Assembly: GCF_000401215.1 (NCBI RefSeq)
Contig: NZ_ASRV01000127.1
Span: 1 to 64,000, forward strand
Direction: 5' to 3'
DNA: 64,000 nt
From: Clostridium sartagoforme AAU1
GTDB lineage: Bacteria; Bacillota; Clostridia; Clostridiales; Clostridiaceae
The stretch's first letter is position 1, and each line of letters opens with the position of its first letter. The translations under genes were made by a program, and so were the position numbers. Shown here piece by piece: positions 53,483 to 62,384 of this stretch. The notes under the pieces are model-generated. The model was not told the DNA's origin. It saw nothing but the letters and a program-made list of their open reading frames with translations, and made no database searches.

Positions 53483-53704
53483 TTATTCACCCCCTTGCAG
53501 ATAGAATTCAACTTCATCTTTCAACTTGATGGTTTCCCAACCAAGATATTTTCTTAATATGTTCATTGCATCAATCAATGCTTTGACTTCCGTATAATAT
53601 GGGTTTTCAGAAAACTTCTTGTATTTATCTGATCTATGTTCTTCAATGAACTGATCCAATGTCACTTCATAAAATGGTTGTAATGAATTTATTGCATGAT
53701 CCAT
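53483..53704 (-). CDS. small hypothetical protein (73 aa)
   Basis: The 73-residue protein (MDHAINSLQPFYEVTLDQFIEEHRSDKYKKFSENP) ends two bases before the next gene's start. It is acidic and helical and is likely coupled to the Mor-like gene. No family is recognised. Confidence 0.55.
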   Translation of the reverse strand: MDHAINSLQPFYEVTLDQFIEEHRSDKYKKFSENPYYTEVKALIDAMNILRKYLGWETIKLKDEVEFYLQGGE

Positions 53705-53816
53705 GTCTGATCCTTCCTTTCATGCTTAATTTTTTCAACTTTAAAATAATGACTTAACATGGTATAATTCAGTTGATTGTGTTTTCAACCAGTGAAGCCA
53801 TTGTGTAAATTAAATT

Positions 53817-54146
53817 TTATGCAGTGGCTTTTCTCTTTGTTTTAATCAAATGCATGCAATAATCAATGAAAAGGTCATACTGTGCAAAGTTTACAAATTC
53901 AACTGTGATCCCCAAATCAAATGATCTTAATACCTGATTGACTGCAACAATTTCTTCTGCTGTTGTCACCTTCATCAAATAGTTCACCATATTTTCCTGA
54001 TCATCTTCAACCAAGATTGAAACTGTTGGTATTCCATCATCTGACATGAGCAGCATATCAATCACACTGTCAACTGTTACTGCTTCCATTACTTCACTTA
54101 ACATCACTGTTCCTGCATCTTCATTGTTTATAAATTTTCTTATCAT
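53817..54146 (-). CDS. hypothetical early protein (109 aa)
   Basis: The ATG at 54146 follows AAAGGTGGAAAACATA. The protein is acidic with alternating strands (VMLSEVMEAVTVDSVIDMLL, then ISVLVEDDQENM-like) and a basic tail KTKRKATA. It lies just left of the repeat cluster and may act there. No family is recognised. Confidence 0.5.
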   Translation of the reverse strand: MIRKFINNEDAGTVMLSEVMEAVTVDSVIDMLLMSDDGIPTVSILVEDDQENMVNYLMKVTTAEEIVAVNQVLRSFDLGITVEFVNFAQYDLFIDYCMHLIKTKRKATA

Positions 54147-54193
54147 TATGTTTTCCACCTTTCAATTTCTGTTATTTTATATGTTTTCGTAAA

Positions 54194-54426
54194 TTCACAT
54201 TGAACCGTGAACCGTACCACGAACCGATTCAACCCCTTGATATAACTGGATTTCAGAACAACGGTTCAAGCAGTTCATGGTAATTCTCTATATTCTTTAT
54301 TTTTAGAGTATATATTTAAGTAAATTAGATATTTATTATTATTTTTTTATAAACTACTTAATAAATTACATTCACATTGAACTGCTTGAACCGATAACTG
54401 CAACCCCTTATGTATCAAGGGGTTGC
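54194..54426. repeat. repeat cluster, candidate replication origin or operator
   Basis: CGGTTCAAGCAGTTCA (54262-54277) and its reverse complement TGAACTGCTTGAACCG (54378-54393) form a 16-bp inverted repeat around a very AT-rich 100 bp. TTCACATTGAAC repeats directly at 54194-54205 and 54371-54382. Other GAACCG copies lie at about 54201, 54208 and 54219. A hairpin GCAACCCCTT/AAGGGGTTGC sits at 54400-54426. This is the classic layout of iterons with an AT-rich unwinding region. Confidence 0.6.
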
Positions 54427-54432
54427 TTCGGT

Positions 54433-54789
54433 TCAAAGCTTATATGTTCGCCCTGAACCATCTTGAACCATCTTGAACCGTCTGAATACCCTGAATTTCT
54501 TTCCAAATGCTTTCTTATCCTTGACTTCAATGTTGAAGTTGTTGACCACAAACAGTGAAAAGCTGATCTGATTCAAAGGGGTAACATCATAGTGTTCACA
54601 AAGTTTCATGTATCTTTCATGTGCAGAAAATGTTGACCAGTCCACCAATCCACCATTATCAATCAATGCTGCAATGAACTGAATAGATAGATACTTATTA
54701 GCACCTACCTTGTCAATAGGATATTTGTTTGCCATTTTGATTTGTTCAATTTTTTCTGAACCAATTTGAATATCATTTAATTTTGCCAT
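54433..54789 (-). CDS. hypothetical protein next to the repeat cluster (118 aa)
   Basis: The 118-residue protein starts MAKLNDIQIGSEKIEQIKMANKYPID and ends in basic residues (FGKKFRVFRRFKMVQDGSGRTYKL). The C-terminus recalls winged-helix ends of primase or replication proteins, but this is only a resemblance. Its own 3' end contains three more TTGAACC-type copies. A DNA-binding role at the cluster is plausible. Confidence 0.45.
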   Translation of the reverse strand: MAKLNDIQIGSEKIEQIKMANKYPIDKVGANKYLSIQFIAALIDNGGLVDWSTFSAHERYMKLCEHYDVTPLNQISFSLFVVNNFNIEVKDKKAFGKKFRVFRRFKMVQDGSGRTYKL

Positions 54790-54818
54790 TTTCTTTTCTT
54801 CCTTTCTTCTTCTAAATT

Positions 54819-54908
54819 TTATTTGCTGCTTTCAAGAATGACATTGATGTCACCCTGGATCTTGTCAAGTAACCTTTGAATAATTGCTTGTAGGCACTTT
54901 TCATTCAT
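54819..54908 (-). CDS. very small ORF with strong ribosome site (29 aa)
   Basis: ATG 54908 follows AAGGCAGGTGAAAAAGG. The peptide is MNEKCLQAIIQRLLDKIQGD plus nine more residues, ending at 54819-54821, amphipathic. It fits snugly between its neighbours. Its leader is the second copy of the TTTTCACCTGCCTTTCAT segment. Confidence 0.4.
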   Translation of the reverse strand: MNEKCLQAIIQRLLDKIQGDINVILESSK

Positions 54909-54925
54909 CCTTTTTCACCTGCCTT

Positions 54926-55237
54926 TCATATTGCAAATTCGCTGAATGTATCTTGATTCAATAATCTTTGCATACTGACAGTTTCACACCCTGATAGATC
55001 AGGGAAATCATGTTGTAGTTTTCTTCTGCATCTTCCAACTGTTTCATATTGTGGAAGACCATATTCTTTGATTGATAAGAACAGATCCTTGAATCCAATC
55101 TTGTCAATATCAATTCCTTTGCTTCCAAGGATCTTCCTTGCTACCAGGTAGAACAAATAATTGTCACTGTTCCTGGAATGCTTGTCATTGATCAGGAAGA
55201 ACTTGACCAATTCAATTGTAGTTGTGATTTCATCCAT
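54926..55237 (-). CDS. phage-type hypothetical protein (103 aa)
   Basis: The ATG at 55237 follows GGTTGGTGG. The sequence NYLFYLVARKILGSKGIDIDKIGFKDLFLSIKEYGLPQYETVGRCRRKLQHDFPDLSG follows the pattern of a small protein common in Firmicutes phages and mobile elements, of unknown role. It is the second gene of the leftward operon, coupled to Xis. Confidence 0.65.
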   Translation of the reverse strand: MDEITTTIELVKFFLINDKHSRNSDNYLFYLVARKILGSKGIDIDKIGFKDLFLSIKEYGLPQYETVGRCRRKLQHDFPDLSGCETVSMQRLLNQDTFSEFAI

Positions 55238-55254
55238 TGTTTCCACCAACCTTT

Positions 55255-55470
55255 CTATTCAGGGAATTCCAACTTCTTGACTTCTTTGGGTTCAGTTAGA
55301 TCCATACCTTCATATTTTTCAAGGAATTCAAGAAGGGAACTTCTTCTGATCTTGATGCTGCCAAGCTTGATCACTGGGATCAGACCTGCATTGATCAGTT
55401 TATACACATAAGCAGGGTTAGTTTTAATTAGCTTGGATGCTTCTGTTACTGTATAAAGAATATCTTCCAA
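55255..55470 (-). CDS. xis: excisionase-family DNA-binding protein
   Basis: The 71-residue protein has the excisionase HTH (YTVTEASKLIKTNPAYVYKLINAGLIPVIKLGSIKIRRSSLLEFLEKYEG). It lies in the early region beside the repressor, about 1.2 kb from the integrase gene. It would bend the ends for excision. Its end abuts the XRE gene. Confidence 0.85.
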   Translation of the reverse strand: MEDILYTVTEASKLIKTNPAYVYKLINAGLIPVIKLGSIKIRRSSLLEFLEKYEGMDLTEPKEVKKLEFPE

Positions 55471-55716
55471 CTATTTCACCCCTTCCATTTCATCACCATT
55501 TGGTGATAGGGAAGGTAAAAAAATTTGAATGTATTCTTCAATACTCAAAGACAGTACCTTCACAATTGCATTGCAATCTTCAATGTCAGGAATCATTTCA
55601 CCTTTTAAAATCCTGCCAATCTTGTTCTGTGACCAACCAATGGTTTTTGTAAATTCATTTTGTGACTTGAATTTACTGTAAATTGTACCCCTTAATAACT
55701 GTGTGTTTATTTTCAT
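55471..55716 (-). CDS. small XRE-family regulator (Cro-like)
   Basis: The 81-residue XRE domain protein (NEFTKTIGWSQNKIGRILKGEMIPDIEDCNAIVKVLSLSIEEYI) is divergent from the CI-like gene, the position of a Cro repressor. Its 3' end contains one operator copy. It starts the early leftward operon. Confidence 0.85.
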   Translation of the reverse strand: MKINTQLLRGTIYSKFKSQNEFTKTIGWSQNKIGRILKGEMIPDIEDCNAIVKVLSLSIEEYIQIFLPSLSPNGDEMEGVK

Positions 55717-55733
55717 TGTTTCACATCCTTTCT

Positions 55734-55818
55734 ATCACCATTTGGTTACAAATACATTTTATCACCAATTTGAATATAAATCAACTACTTTTTGAATATT
55801 TTTATTGCATTTGGTGAT
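55734..55818. promoter_or_regulatory. operator cluster of the CI/Cro switch
   Basis: Half-site ATCACCA/TGGTGAT appears at 55734-55749 (ATCACCA-TT-TGGTTAC, near palindrome), 55761-55776 and 55803-55818 in the divergent gap. A better two-sided copy, ATCACCA-TT-TGGTGAT, lies at 55492-55507 inside the Cro-like gene. These sites would bind the CI-like and Cro-like regulators. Confidence 0.7.
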
Positions 55819-55855
55819 AATATGATTTATAATGACATTGAAAGGTGGTGAATAA

Positions 55856-56434
55856 ATGAAAAATGAATTATCATTATTTGCTCAAAGATTAAAGGATCTA
55901 CGTTCAGAAGGAAATTACACATTAGAAGAATTTTCAAAGAAGTTGGATCTTCCTGCACAAACCATCAACAGATATGAATTGGATCAAAGAACACCAAAGA
56001 TTGATACTGTGGATCAGATAGCAAGCAAGCTTAATGTGTCCAGTGATTACCTATTAGGAAAGACAGATTATAAGAATTGGGAAGAATTAGCTTCAAATAT
56101 TACACAATTGGAATCTTTGGAAAGTTATATTTCTTCTTTGGGATATAAAATAGAACCTGCATATCAAGGTGCTGTTTCAGGATCTTCCCAAGAAGAATCA
56201 GAAAGACTTGCAATGGAAGCCGATTCAGATCCAAATTTTCCAACCTGGAAGGTAACAACCAAACAGGGTAATACCTTTATTGTTTCACTTGCTGAACACG
56301 AACAACTGACTAATAGAGTTAAGAACATGATTGAATATGAACTTCAAAACATTGAAACAAATGGTTATTTTATCAAGGAAGAAAAAAAGACCCCTGGTGC
56401 AGCGAACACCAAGGATCTTGATTGTAATCAATAA
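55856..56434 (+). CDS. CI-like repressor
   Basis: This 192-residue protein has an N-terminal XRE domain (FAQRLKDLRSEGNYTLEEFSKKLDLPAQTINRYELDQRTP) and a C-terminal domain of unknown detail; no LexA-type Ser-Lys dyad is clear. GAAAGGTGGTGAATAA precedes its ATG. It faces rightward, away from the lytic-type operon, and probably keeps the element integrated. Without a cleavage site, induction could differ from SOS. Confidence 0.8.
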   Translation: MKNELSLFAQRLKDLRSEGNYTLEEFSKKLDLPAQTINRYELDQRTPKIDTVDQIASKLNVSSDYLLGKTDYKNWEELASNITQLESLESYISSLGYKIEPAYQGAVSGSSQEESERLAMEADSDPNFPTWKVTTKQGNTFIVSLAEHEQLTNRVKNMIEYELQNIETNGYFIKEEKKTPGAANTKDLDCNQ

Positions 56435-56512
56435 TTTAGGTTGGAATGGTTACTGATGACAGTTCAATGAAAATAAAAACAGCCCCTTATGCAGCGAACA
56501 TAAGAAGCTGTT
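56398..56512 (+). repeat. two hairpins sharing one loop sequence, between repressor and integrase
   Basis: TGCAGCGAACA occurs at 56398-56408, inside the repressor gene end, and at 56490-56500, after it. Each is flanked by different stems: GG-T/A-CC on the first, TTA/TAA plus AACAGC/GCTGTT (56478-56512) on the second. Stem changes with a constant loop suggest a structured RNA signal. The second can also act as a terminator. Confidence 0.5.
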
Positions 56513-56632
56513 AACATTTACCTATTGACCCAAAGGATCAATATAGTACCTACAAGCAATGGTATTATATCACAAATCCTTGGGATCTTAAAGAGTTTGT
56601 TTTTACTCAATTTTAAGAAAGGATGATGCTTT

Positions 56633-57925
56633 ATGGCAGAAATAAACACAAGAAAACGTGGTGATAAATGGGAATACCGTTTTGAAGCTGCAAAGATAGA
56701 TGGAAAAAGAAATCAAATATCCAAAGGTGGATTCAAGACCAAGAAAGAAGCATTGGAAGCAGGAACAAAAGCACTTTCTGAATATAACCATGCAGGGATG
56801 CACTTTGAACCAACTGAAATTTCCTTTGCTGATTATCTTGATTATTGGTTTGAAAATTATGTGAAGGTCAATTTGAAGTACAACACACAACTTGCTTATT
56901 TGAACATCATTGAAAATCACTTGAAACCTGAACTTGGAATGTATAAGTTGAAATCTTTAACACCAACAGTGATCCAGGAATTTGTGAATAAAAAGTTCAT
57001 CTATGGTGGATATAAAAAATCACACCTGGTGAATATCACTGCAACATTATCAGGATCATTGAAGTATGCTGTTATCCCTGCAAAGCTAATCAAGGATAGT
57101 CCTGCAAATTACATTAAATATCCAAAATATGAGCATTCAAAAGCTGAAACAAATAGAACAGTCATATCAATCAATGACTTCACTACAATCACTGACAGGT
57201 TCAAGGGAACACCATATTATTATGCTTTAATGATAGGGTTTTACACTGGTTTAAGAATTGGTGAAGTTTATGGTTTAACTTGGGATAATATAGACTTTAA
57301 GAATAAGACCCTGACAGTTGAAAAGATTGCATATAAAAGAAATTATGGGGTTGATGTCAGAAAGGTCTTGAAAGAAAAGGGGAAGAAAGAAGAAAAGTCA
57401 GCATGGTATTTTGGAACACCTAAAACTGAAACTTCTAACCGTACAATCAAGATAGGTGATACCTTGGTGAATGAATTGAAACAATATAGAAAGTGGCAGA
57501 TGGAACAAGAATTGTCCTATGGTGAATATTATACTAATCATTATTTGAAGGATGAAATGGATGAAAAGAACAACACCATCCAAAGGATCATTCCAATTGA
57601 AAAAAGTGTATCTTGTGCATTACCAATTGCCAACCTGGTTATGAGAAAAGAAAACGGTCAGTTTTCATCACCTGATTCATTCAAGTATGCTGCAAGGGTC
57701 ATCCATCATGATTTGAATATCAAATTCAACTTCCATTCCCTAAGACATACCCATGCAACTATGCTGATTGAAAATGGGGCACATGTGAAGGATGTCCAAA
57801 CAAGACTTGGTCATTCAGATATTGAAACCACTTTAAATGTTTACACTCATGCTACTGAAAAAATGGCAGAACATTCAGTTGATATATTTGAAAATGCTGT
57901 AAATGGTACTTTGTCCACCAAGTGA
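56633..57925 (+). CDS. int: tyrosine recombinase (Tn916-type integrase)
   Basis: This 430-residue integrase has an N-terminal arm-binding domain (EINTRKRGDKWEYRFEAAKIDGKRNQISKGGFKTKKEA), a core-binding domain and the catalytic set Arg208 (TGLRIGE), His368 and Arg371 (HSLRHTHA), His394 (LGHSD) and Tyr404 (NVYTHA). It is complete. Its gene reads toward the right attachment core, 96 bp away. It inserts the element in the 3' end of rlmD, a known hotspot for such elements. Confidence 0.95.
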   Translation: MAEINTRKRGDKWEYRFEAAKIDGKRNQISKGGFKTKKEALEAGTKALSEYNHAGMHFEPTEISFADYLDYWFENYVKVNLKYNTQLAYLNIIENHLKPELGMYKLKSLTPTVIQEFVNKKFIYGGYKKSHLVNITATLSGSLKYAVIPAKLIKDSPANYIKYPKYEHSKAETNRTVISINDFTTITDRFKGTPYYYALMIGFYTGLRIGEVYGLTWDNIDFKNKTLTVEKIAYKRNYGVDVRKVLKEKGKKEEKSAWYFGTPKTETSNRTIKIGDTLVNELKQYRKWQMEQELSYGEYYTNHYLKDEMDEKNNTIQRIIPIEKSVSCALPIANLVMRKENGQFSSPDSFKYAARVIHHDLNIKFNFHSLRHTHATMLIENGAHVKDVQTRLGHSDIETTLNVYTHATEKMAEHSVDIFENAVNGTLSTK

Positions 57926-57949
57926 TTTTTGGTGGACACCAGGTGGACA
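57912..57949. repeat. probable integrase arm-type sites, right end
   Basis: TGTCCAC (57912-57918, inverted), GTGGACA (57932-57938) and GTGGACA (57943-57949). The two direct copies are 11 bp apart, exactly as at 43197-43214 on the left. They lie between the integrase stop and the right core. Confidence 0.7.
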
Positions 57950-57992
57950 AAACCACCATTTGCAACTTTGAAAAACCCTTAAACCCTTGATT

Positions 57993-59351
57993 TTACTTGC
58001 TTAATAGCACAACAGTTTCTACATGCGCAGTATGCGGAAACATATCTACAGGTTGAACTGATTCAGTCTTGTATCCTAGTTCTTCTAGTATTTTTAAGTC
58101 TCTTGCTAAAGTACTAGGATCACAGGAAACATATACTACTCTTTTTGGTTTTGCTTTTCCTATTGCTTCTAGTAATTTTATATCGCATCCCTTTCTTGGA
58201 GGATCTACTACTATAACATCTGGATTTATTCCCTTTTCTATTAAATCAGGTATTATTTCTTCAGATTTACCCACAAAGAACTCTGCATTATCCACAGAAT
58301 TTATGTTAGCATTTTCTTTTGCATTGTGGATAGCTTCTTTTATTATTTCTACTCCATAAACTTTTTTTGCTTTTTGTGAAAGGAATAATGTTATTGTTCC
58401 TGTACCGCAATATGCATCAAAAACTGTTTCTTTACCTGTAAGGGCAGCATATTCTAATGCTTTAGAATACAATACTTCTGTTTGGTTTGGATTAACTTGA
58501 AAAAATGAAAGAGGTGATATTTTAAATTTAAAGTTTCCTATATAATCCGTTATTATATCGTCTCCCCATAATGTTATACACTTTTCACCTAGTATTACAT
58601 TAGTATCTTTTTCATTTATGTTTTGAATAACACTTTTTATTCCATCAGTATTATTTTTTATCATTTCTACAAATTCACTTATATATGGAATATCTTTTTT
58701 AGTTGTTACTAATACAACCATAACCTCATTAGTTTTAAACCCTCTACGAATCATTATATGTCTTATTAATCCTTTAGGATTAAATTTTCCATCTATTGTT
58801 GCAGGTATTATTTTGTACTTTTCTATCCAAGTTCTAGTTATTTCAGTAACCTTATCTGCTATCTTATCTTGAATTAAACAAGTATCTAAATCTATTATGT
58901 CATGACTTCTTGGTGCATAAAAGCCGATTGATAATTTTCCTTTTACCATTCCAACTGGTAGCTGAACTTTGTTCCTGTATCGTTCTGGAACATCCATTCC
59001 CAATGGATATGTTACAAGTTCTTTTGATAATCCACCAATTTTTGAAACACAATCCTTAACTCTTTCATATTTATAATCTAATTGTTTTTTATAACTTATA
59101 TGTTGAAGTGAACATCCCCCACATTTTTTGTAATTTATGCATTTAGGCTCTACTCTATCTTCTGAAGCTTCTACTATTTCTAATAGCTTTCCATATGCAA
59201 AGCTCTTCTTAACCTTAACTATTAAGACTCTTACCTTTTCACCATATATAGCACCTTCTATAAATATTGGATATCCATCTATTTTAGCAATACCTTCGCC
59301 TTCATAGCCTACACCAACTATATCTAATATATATTCATTATTTTTTTCAAC
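57993..59351 (-). CDS. rlmD: 23S rRNA (uracil-C5) methyltransferase RlmD/RumA-like
   Basis: This protein of about 452 residues has an N-terminal TRAM domain ([20 protein letters not shown]), a Fe-S cluster motif ([14 protein letters not shown]) and a class I methyltransferase domain. The latter carries catalytic Cys in [10 protein letters not shown] and the [12 protein letters not shown] motif. It methylates uridine in 23S rRNA. The start is read as the TTG at 59351 after AAGAGGTGATTATT; a GTG four codons earlier lies in the ribosome site. The last codons (VETVVLLSK) come from the inserted element. Confidence 0.93.
   Translation of the reverse strand, partial: VEKNNEYILDIVGVGYEGEGIAKIDGYPIFIEGAIYGEKVRVLIVKVKKSFAYGKLLEIVEASEDRVEPKCINYKKCGGCSLQHISYKKQLDYKYERVKDCVSKIGGLSKELVTYPLGMDVPERYRNKVQLPVGMVKGKLSIGFYAPRSHDIIDLDTCLIQDKIADKVTEITRTWIEKYKIIPATIDGKFNPKGLIRHIMIRRGFKTNEVMVVLVTTKKDIPYISEFVEMIKNNTDGIKSVIQNINEKDTNVILGEKCITLWGDDIITDYIGNFKFKISPLSFFQVNPNQTEVLYSKALEYAALTGKETVFDAYCGTGTITLFLSQKAKKVYGVEIIKEAIHNAKENANINSVDNAEFFVGKSEEIIPDLIEKGINPDVIVVDPPRKGCDIKLLEAIGKAKPKRVVYVSCDPSTLARDLKILEELGYKTESVQPVDMFPHTAHVETVVLLSK
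58021..58033. repeat. attR: att core, right copy
   Basis: acatgcgcagtat inside the restored 3' end of rlmD, encoding HTAHV on the minus strand, identical to 43044-43056. Confidence 0.9.
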
Positions 59352-59363
59352 CAAAATAATCAC

Positions 59364-59915
59364 CTCTTAAAATCTTATATAAAAATTTTAACTATTCTCT
59401 AAAGTTTCATCTTATAATATCATGAACTCACTATAGCCACAAGGGGATATACTTTTCTTCTTAAGTTTATACACTTATCAAAAATTTATATTACTTAAAT
59501 CTATGTCAGACTGTTAACTACAAATTATTAATTGATATATAGCATACTTATTTTAGGGTAAAAAAAATGGCATCCTAAGATGCCCAAATTCAGAATTAGT
59601 TGCCATTTAATTCCATTTAATATTATTACAATATTCTTTTCATAATATACATTATAACTGAAATATTATCAATATAATTATTAACATTTTGTTAATTATC
59701 TAATATAACTATTTTTATATCTATAATTACACAATTTATTAACAAATTTATTGCCTTTTAGATTTTAATTGATAATTATTATCAATTTATTTGTGATTGA
59801 TAAATTTATATGCCTTTTCGCCAACTGAATGAAAAAATTATAAAAAGTTATATCTACATGATAAACTTTTTATAATTTCCTAAAGAGTAAAAAAAGAAGC
59901 CTAAAGGCTTCTCTT
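59364..59915. other. 550-bp AT-rich gap with two minus-strand terminators
   Basis: Next to the pyk stop lies a terminator (AGAAGCC-TAAA-GGCTTCT, 59895-59912). A second hairpin (GGCATC-CTAA-GATGCC, 59569-59584) with a T-run on the minus strand lies 330 bp further left. Between the two no gene is seen, so the second may end read-through or a small RNA. The rest is featureless. Confidence 0.55.
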
Positions 59916-61334
59916 TTATTCAACCACGCTTATCTTTAATAAGTTAGTAGTTCCTATTTCAGCTATTGGAACTCCAGCTGCTATTACAACTGTATCTCCT
60001 GACTTAACAAATCCATTAGCTTCTGCAACTCTAACTGATTCTTCCATCATTTGGTCAGTTGATTCCATTTGTCTTGAAACAACTGGATAAACTCCAAAGC
60101 ATAATGCTAACTTTTTAGCCACTTTTTCATCTGGAGTTACAGCAACTATTGGACAATCTGGTCTACATTGAGATAATCTTCTTGCAGTTGCTCCACTTTG
60201 TGTTGATGAAATTATTGCTGAAGCTTTTAATTCATTTGCAGCATTTGCAGCTGCTCTTGAAATAACTCCTGCTATAGCTGGTATATGTTTCTTAGCTTTT
60301 GATGTAGCTATTTCGTAGTGTAATTGGCTTTCTGCTTCTATAGCTATTTTTGCCATAGTTTCTACAGCTTCTACTGGCCAATCTCCATTTGCTGATTCTC
60401 CTGATAACATTATAGCATCAGTTCCATCATAAATAGCATTAGCAACATCAGATACTTCTGCTCTTGTTGGTCTTGGATTTCTTATCATAGAATCTAACAT
60501 TTGTGTAGCTGTTATAACTGGTTTTCCGATTATATTACACTTTTCAATTATCATTTTTTGAACTGCTGGTAGTTTTTCCATTGGAATTTCTACTCCTAGA
60601 TCTCCTCTAGCTACCATTATTCCATCAGATGCTTCTAATATAGCATCTATATTGTCTACACCTTCTTGGTTTTCTATTTTTGAGAATATTTGAATATGTT
60701 CTCCACCATTTTCAACTAATATTTTTCTTATGGCTTCAACATCAGATGCTTTTCTTATAAATGAAGCTGCAACTAAATTAACTCCAATTTCACAACCAAA
60801 TTTTAAATCAGCTATGTCTTTTTCTGTTAATGCTGGTAACTTAATTGAAACTCCTGGAACGTTAACTCCCTTATGTGTTCCTACAAATCCTGTATTCATA
60901 ACTTTACAGTTAATCTTGTTTCCTTCAATTGATTCAACTTTTAGTCCAACTAAACCATCATCTATTAATATAATATTTCCTGGTTTAACATCATTAGCTA
61001 ATCCTTCATATGTAACTGTACACTTAGTTGTATCTCCAATTACATCTCCACCTGCATATATTACAAAATCCTCACCTGATTTTAGTTCAACTTTTTTAGG
61101 CTCAAATTTTCCAGTTCTTATTTCTGGTCCCTTAGTATCTAGCATTATAGCTATTTCTTTATTGTATTTTTTAGCTAAGTCTTTAACTAAATTTATTCTT
61201 TCAGCATGTTCTGCATGATCTCCATGTGAGAAGTTGTGTCTTGATGCATTCATTCCTGCTTCTATTATTTTTGATAATATTTCTGGATTTTCACTAGCTG
61301 GTCCTATAGTACAAATCATCTTAGTTTTTCTCAT
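59916..61334 (-). CDS. pyk: pyruvate kinase
   Basis: The 472-residue enzyme converts phosphoenolpyruvate and ADP to pyruvate and ATP. Motifs are clear: TKMICTIGPASENPE, MNASRHNFSHGDH (normally RxNFSHG, kept), IMVARGDLGVEIP and TATQMLDSMIRNPRPTRAEVSDVANAIYDGTDAIMLSGESA. It lacks the extra C-terminal PEP-utiliser domain of some Firmicutes. It follows pfkA at 90 bp and is probably cotranscribed with it. Confidence 0.98.
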   Translation of the reverse strand: MRKTKMICTIGPASENPEILSKIIEAGMNASRHNFSHGDHAEHAERINLVKDLAKKYNKEIAIMLDTKGPEIRTGKFEPKKVELKSGEDFVIYAGGDVIGDTTKCTVTYEGLANDVKPGNIILIDDGLVGLKVESIEGNKINCKVMNTGFVGTHKGVNVPGVSIKLPALTEKDIADLKFGCEIGVNLVAASFIRKASDVEAIRKILVENGGEHIQIFSKIENQEGVDNIDAILEASDGIMVARGDLGVEIPMEKLPAVQKMIIEKCNIIGKPVITATQMLDSMIRNPRPTRAEVSDVANAIYDGTDAIMLSGESANGDWPVEAVETMAKIAIEAESQLHYEIATSKAKKHIPAIAGVISRAAANAANELKASAIISSTQSGATARRLSQCRPDCPIVAVTPDEKVAKKLALCFGVYPVVSRQMESTDQMMEESVRVAEANGFVKSGDTVVIAAGVPIAEIGTTNLLKISVVE

Positions 61335-61424
61335 GTAACAACACTCCTTTAATTTACGTATATAATTTTATTGTTGGCTTTAAAAATATTTATTTTATTG
61401 AGTAATAAATCAAAAATTTATGTC

Positions 61425-62384
61425 CTAAGATGAAATTTCGTTTGCTATTTTATATAATTTTTCATCAAATGTTCTATCTATTGCTAATGCTTCATCTATA
61501 TCTTGATCGATTATCTCATTATTTTTTATTCCTATAACTCTTGAAGTTTTTCCTTCTAAAAGAACTTCAACAGCCTTAGCTCCCATTTTAGATGCTAACA
61601 CTCTATCAGTTACTGTTGGACTACCACCTCTTTGAATATGTCCAAGTACTGTTGCTCTTGTTTCAATTCCTGTAACTTCTTCAACATACTTAGCTAATTC
61701 TTGAGCTCCACCTACACCTTCAGCTAGTAAAACTAAATTGTGTATTTTTCCTTTTTGTTTTCCTTCTAATATAACTTTGCAAAGTTCTTCTTTTGAGAAT
61801 CCCTTTTCTGGAGTTATTATATATTCAGCTCCACCTGCAATACCTGTATATAAAGCTATATCTCCACAATCTCTTCCCATAACTTCAACTATTGATACTC
61901 TTTCATGAGAAGTTGATGTATCTCTAATTTTATCTATAGCATCTATTACTGTATTTAATGCAGTATCAAATCCTATTGTGAAATCAGTATAAGATAAATC
62001 ATTATCTATTGTTCCTGGTAAGCCTACAGTCTTAACACCTAATTTTGACAAAAGCTTAGCTCCTGTAAATGAACCATCTCCACCAATTACTACTAATGCA
62101 TCTACTCCATATGCTTTTAGTATTTTAGTAGCTTTAATTCTTACTTCTTCTTTTTTAAATTCCTTACATCTAGCAGTTCTTAGGATAGTTCCTCCTCTAT
62201 GGATAATATCTGATACTGAAGATCTATCCATAGTAAATAATTCTCCATTAATTAAACCACTATATCCTCTTTGAACTCCCATTACTTCTATTCCATGATA
62301 TAAAGCAGTTCTTACAACAGCTCTTATTGCTGCGTTCATTCCTGGAGCATCTCCACCACTAGTTAAAATAGCTATTTTTTTCAT
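61425..62384 (-). CDS. pfkA: ATP-dependent 6-phosphofructokinase
   Basis: The 319-residue enzyme has [25 protein letters not shown], the active-site GLPGTIDND and the substrate loop [15 protein letters not shown]. It phosphorylates fructose 6-phosphate. TAAGGAGGAAACAGC precedes the ATG. Together with pyk it forms the conserved glycolytic pair downstream of dnaE. Confidence 0.98.
   Translation of the reverse strand: MKKIAILTSGGDAPGMNAAIRAVVRTALYHGIEVMGVQRGYSGLINGELFTMDRSSVSDIIHRGGTILRTARCKEFKKEEVRIKATKILKAYGVDALVVIGGDGSFTGAKLLSKLGVKTVGLPGTIDNDLSYTDFTIGFDTALNTVIDAIDKIRDTSTSHERVSIVEVMGRDCGDIALYTGIAGGAEYIITPEKGFSKEELCKVILEGKQKGKIHNLVLLAEGVGGAQELAKYVEEVTGIETRATVLGHIQRGGSPTVTDRVLASKMGAKAVEVLLEGKTSRVIGIKNNEIIDQDIDEALAIDRTFDEKLYKIANEISS

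Larger units (their letters stand above)
43044..58033. mobile_element. 15-kb integrative element in the 3' end of rlmD
   Basis: The element is bounded by the direct repeat acatgcgcagtat at 43044-43056 and 58021-58033. A tyrosine recombinase lies 96 bp from the right repeat, next to a CI-like repressor and Xis. The left three quarters form one leftward operon with tape-measure and DUF2577-type tail genes and a sigma factor. Codon use (TTC-rich, several TTG starts) differs from both flanks. No capsid, terminase, portal or lysis gene is recognised. Confidence 0.85.

Noticed and set aside
54159-54432. CRISPR array in the repeat-rich region
   Set aside because: The repeats are short, partly inverted and irregularly spaced, with no equal spacers and no cas genes.
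58069-58359. Plus-strand frame opposite the rlmD catalytic domain
   Set aside because: Antisense of rlmD, which has all its conserved motifs.
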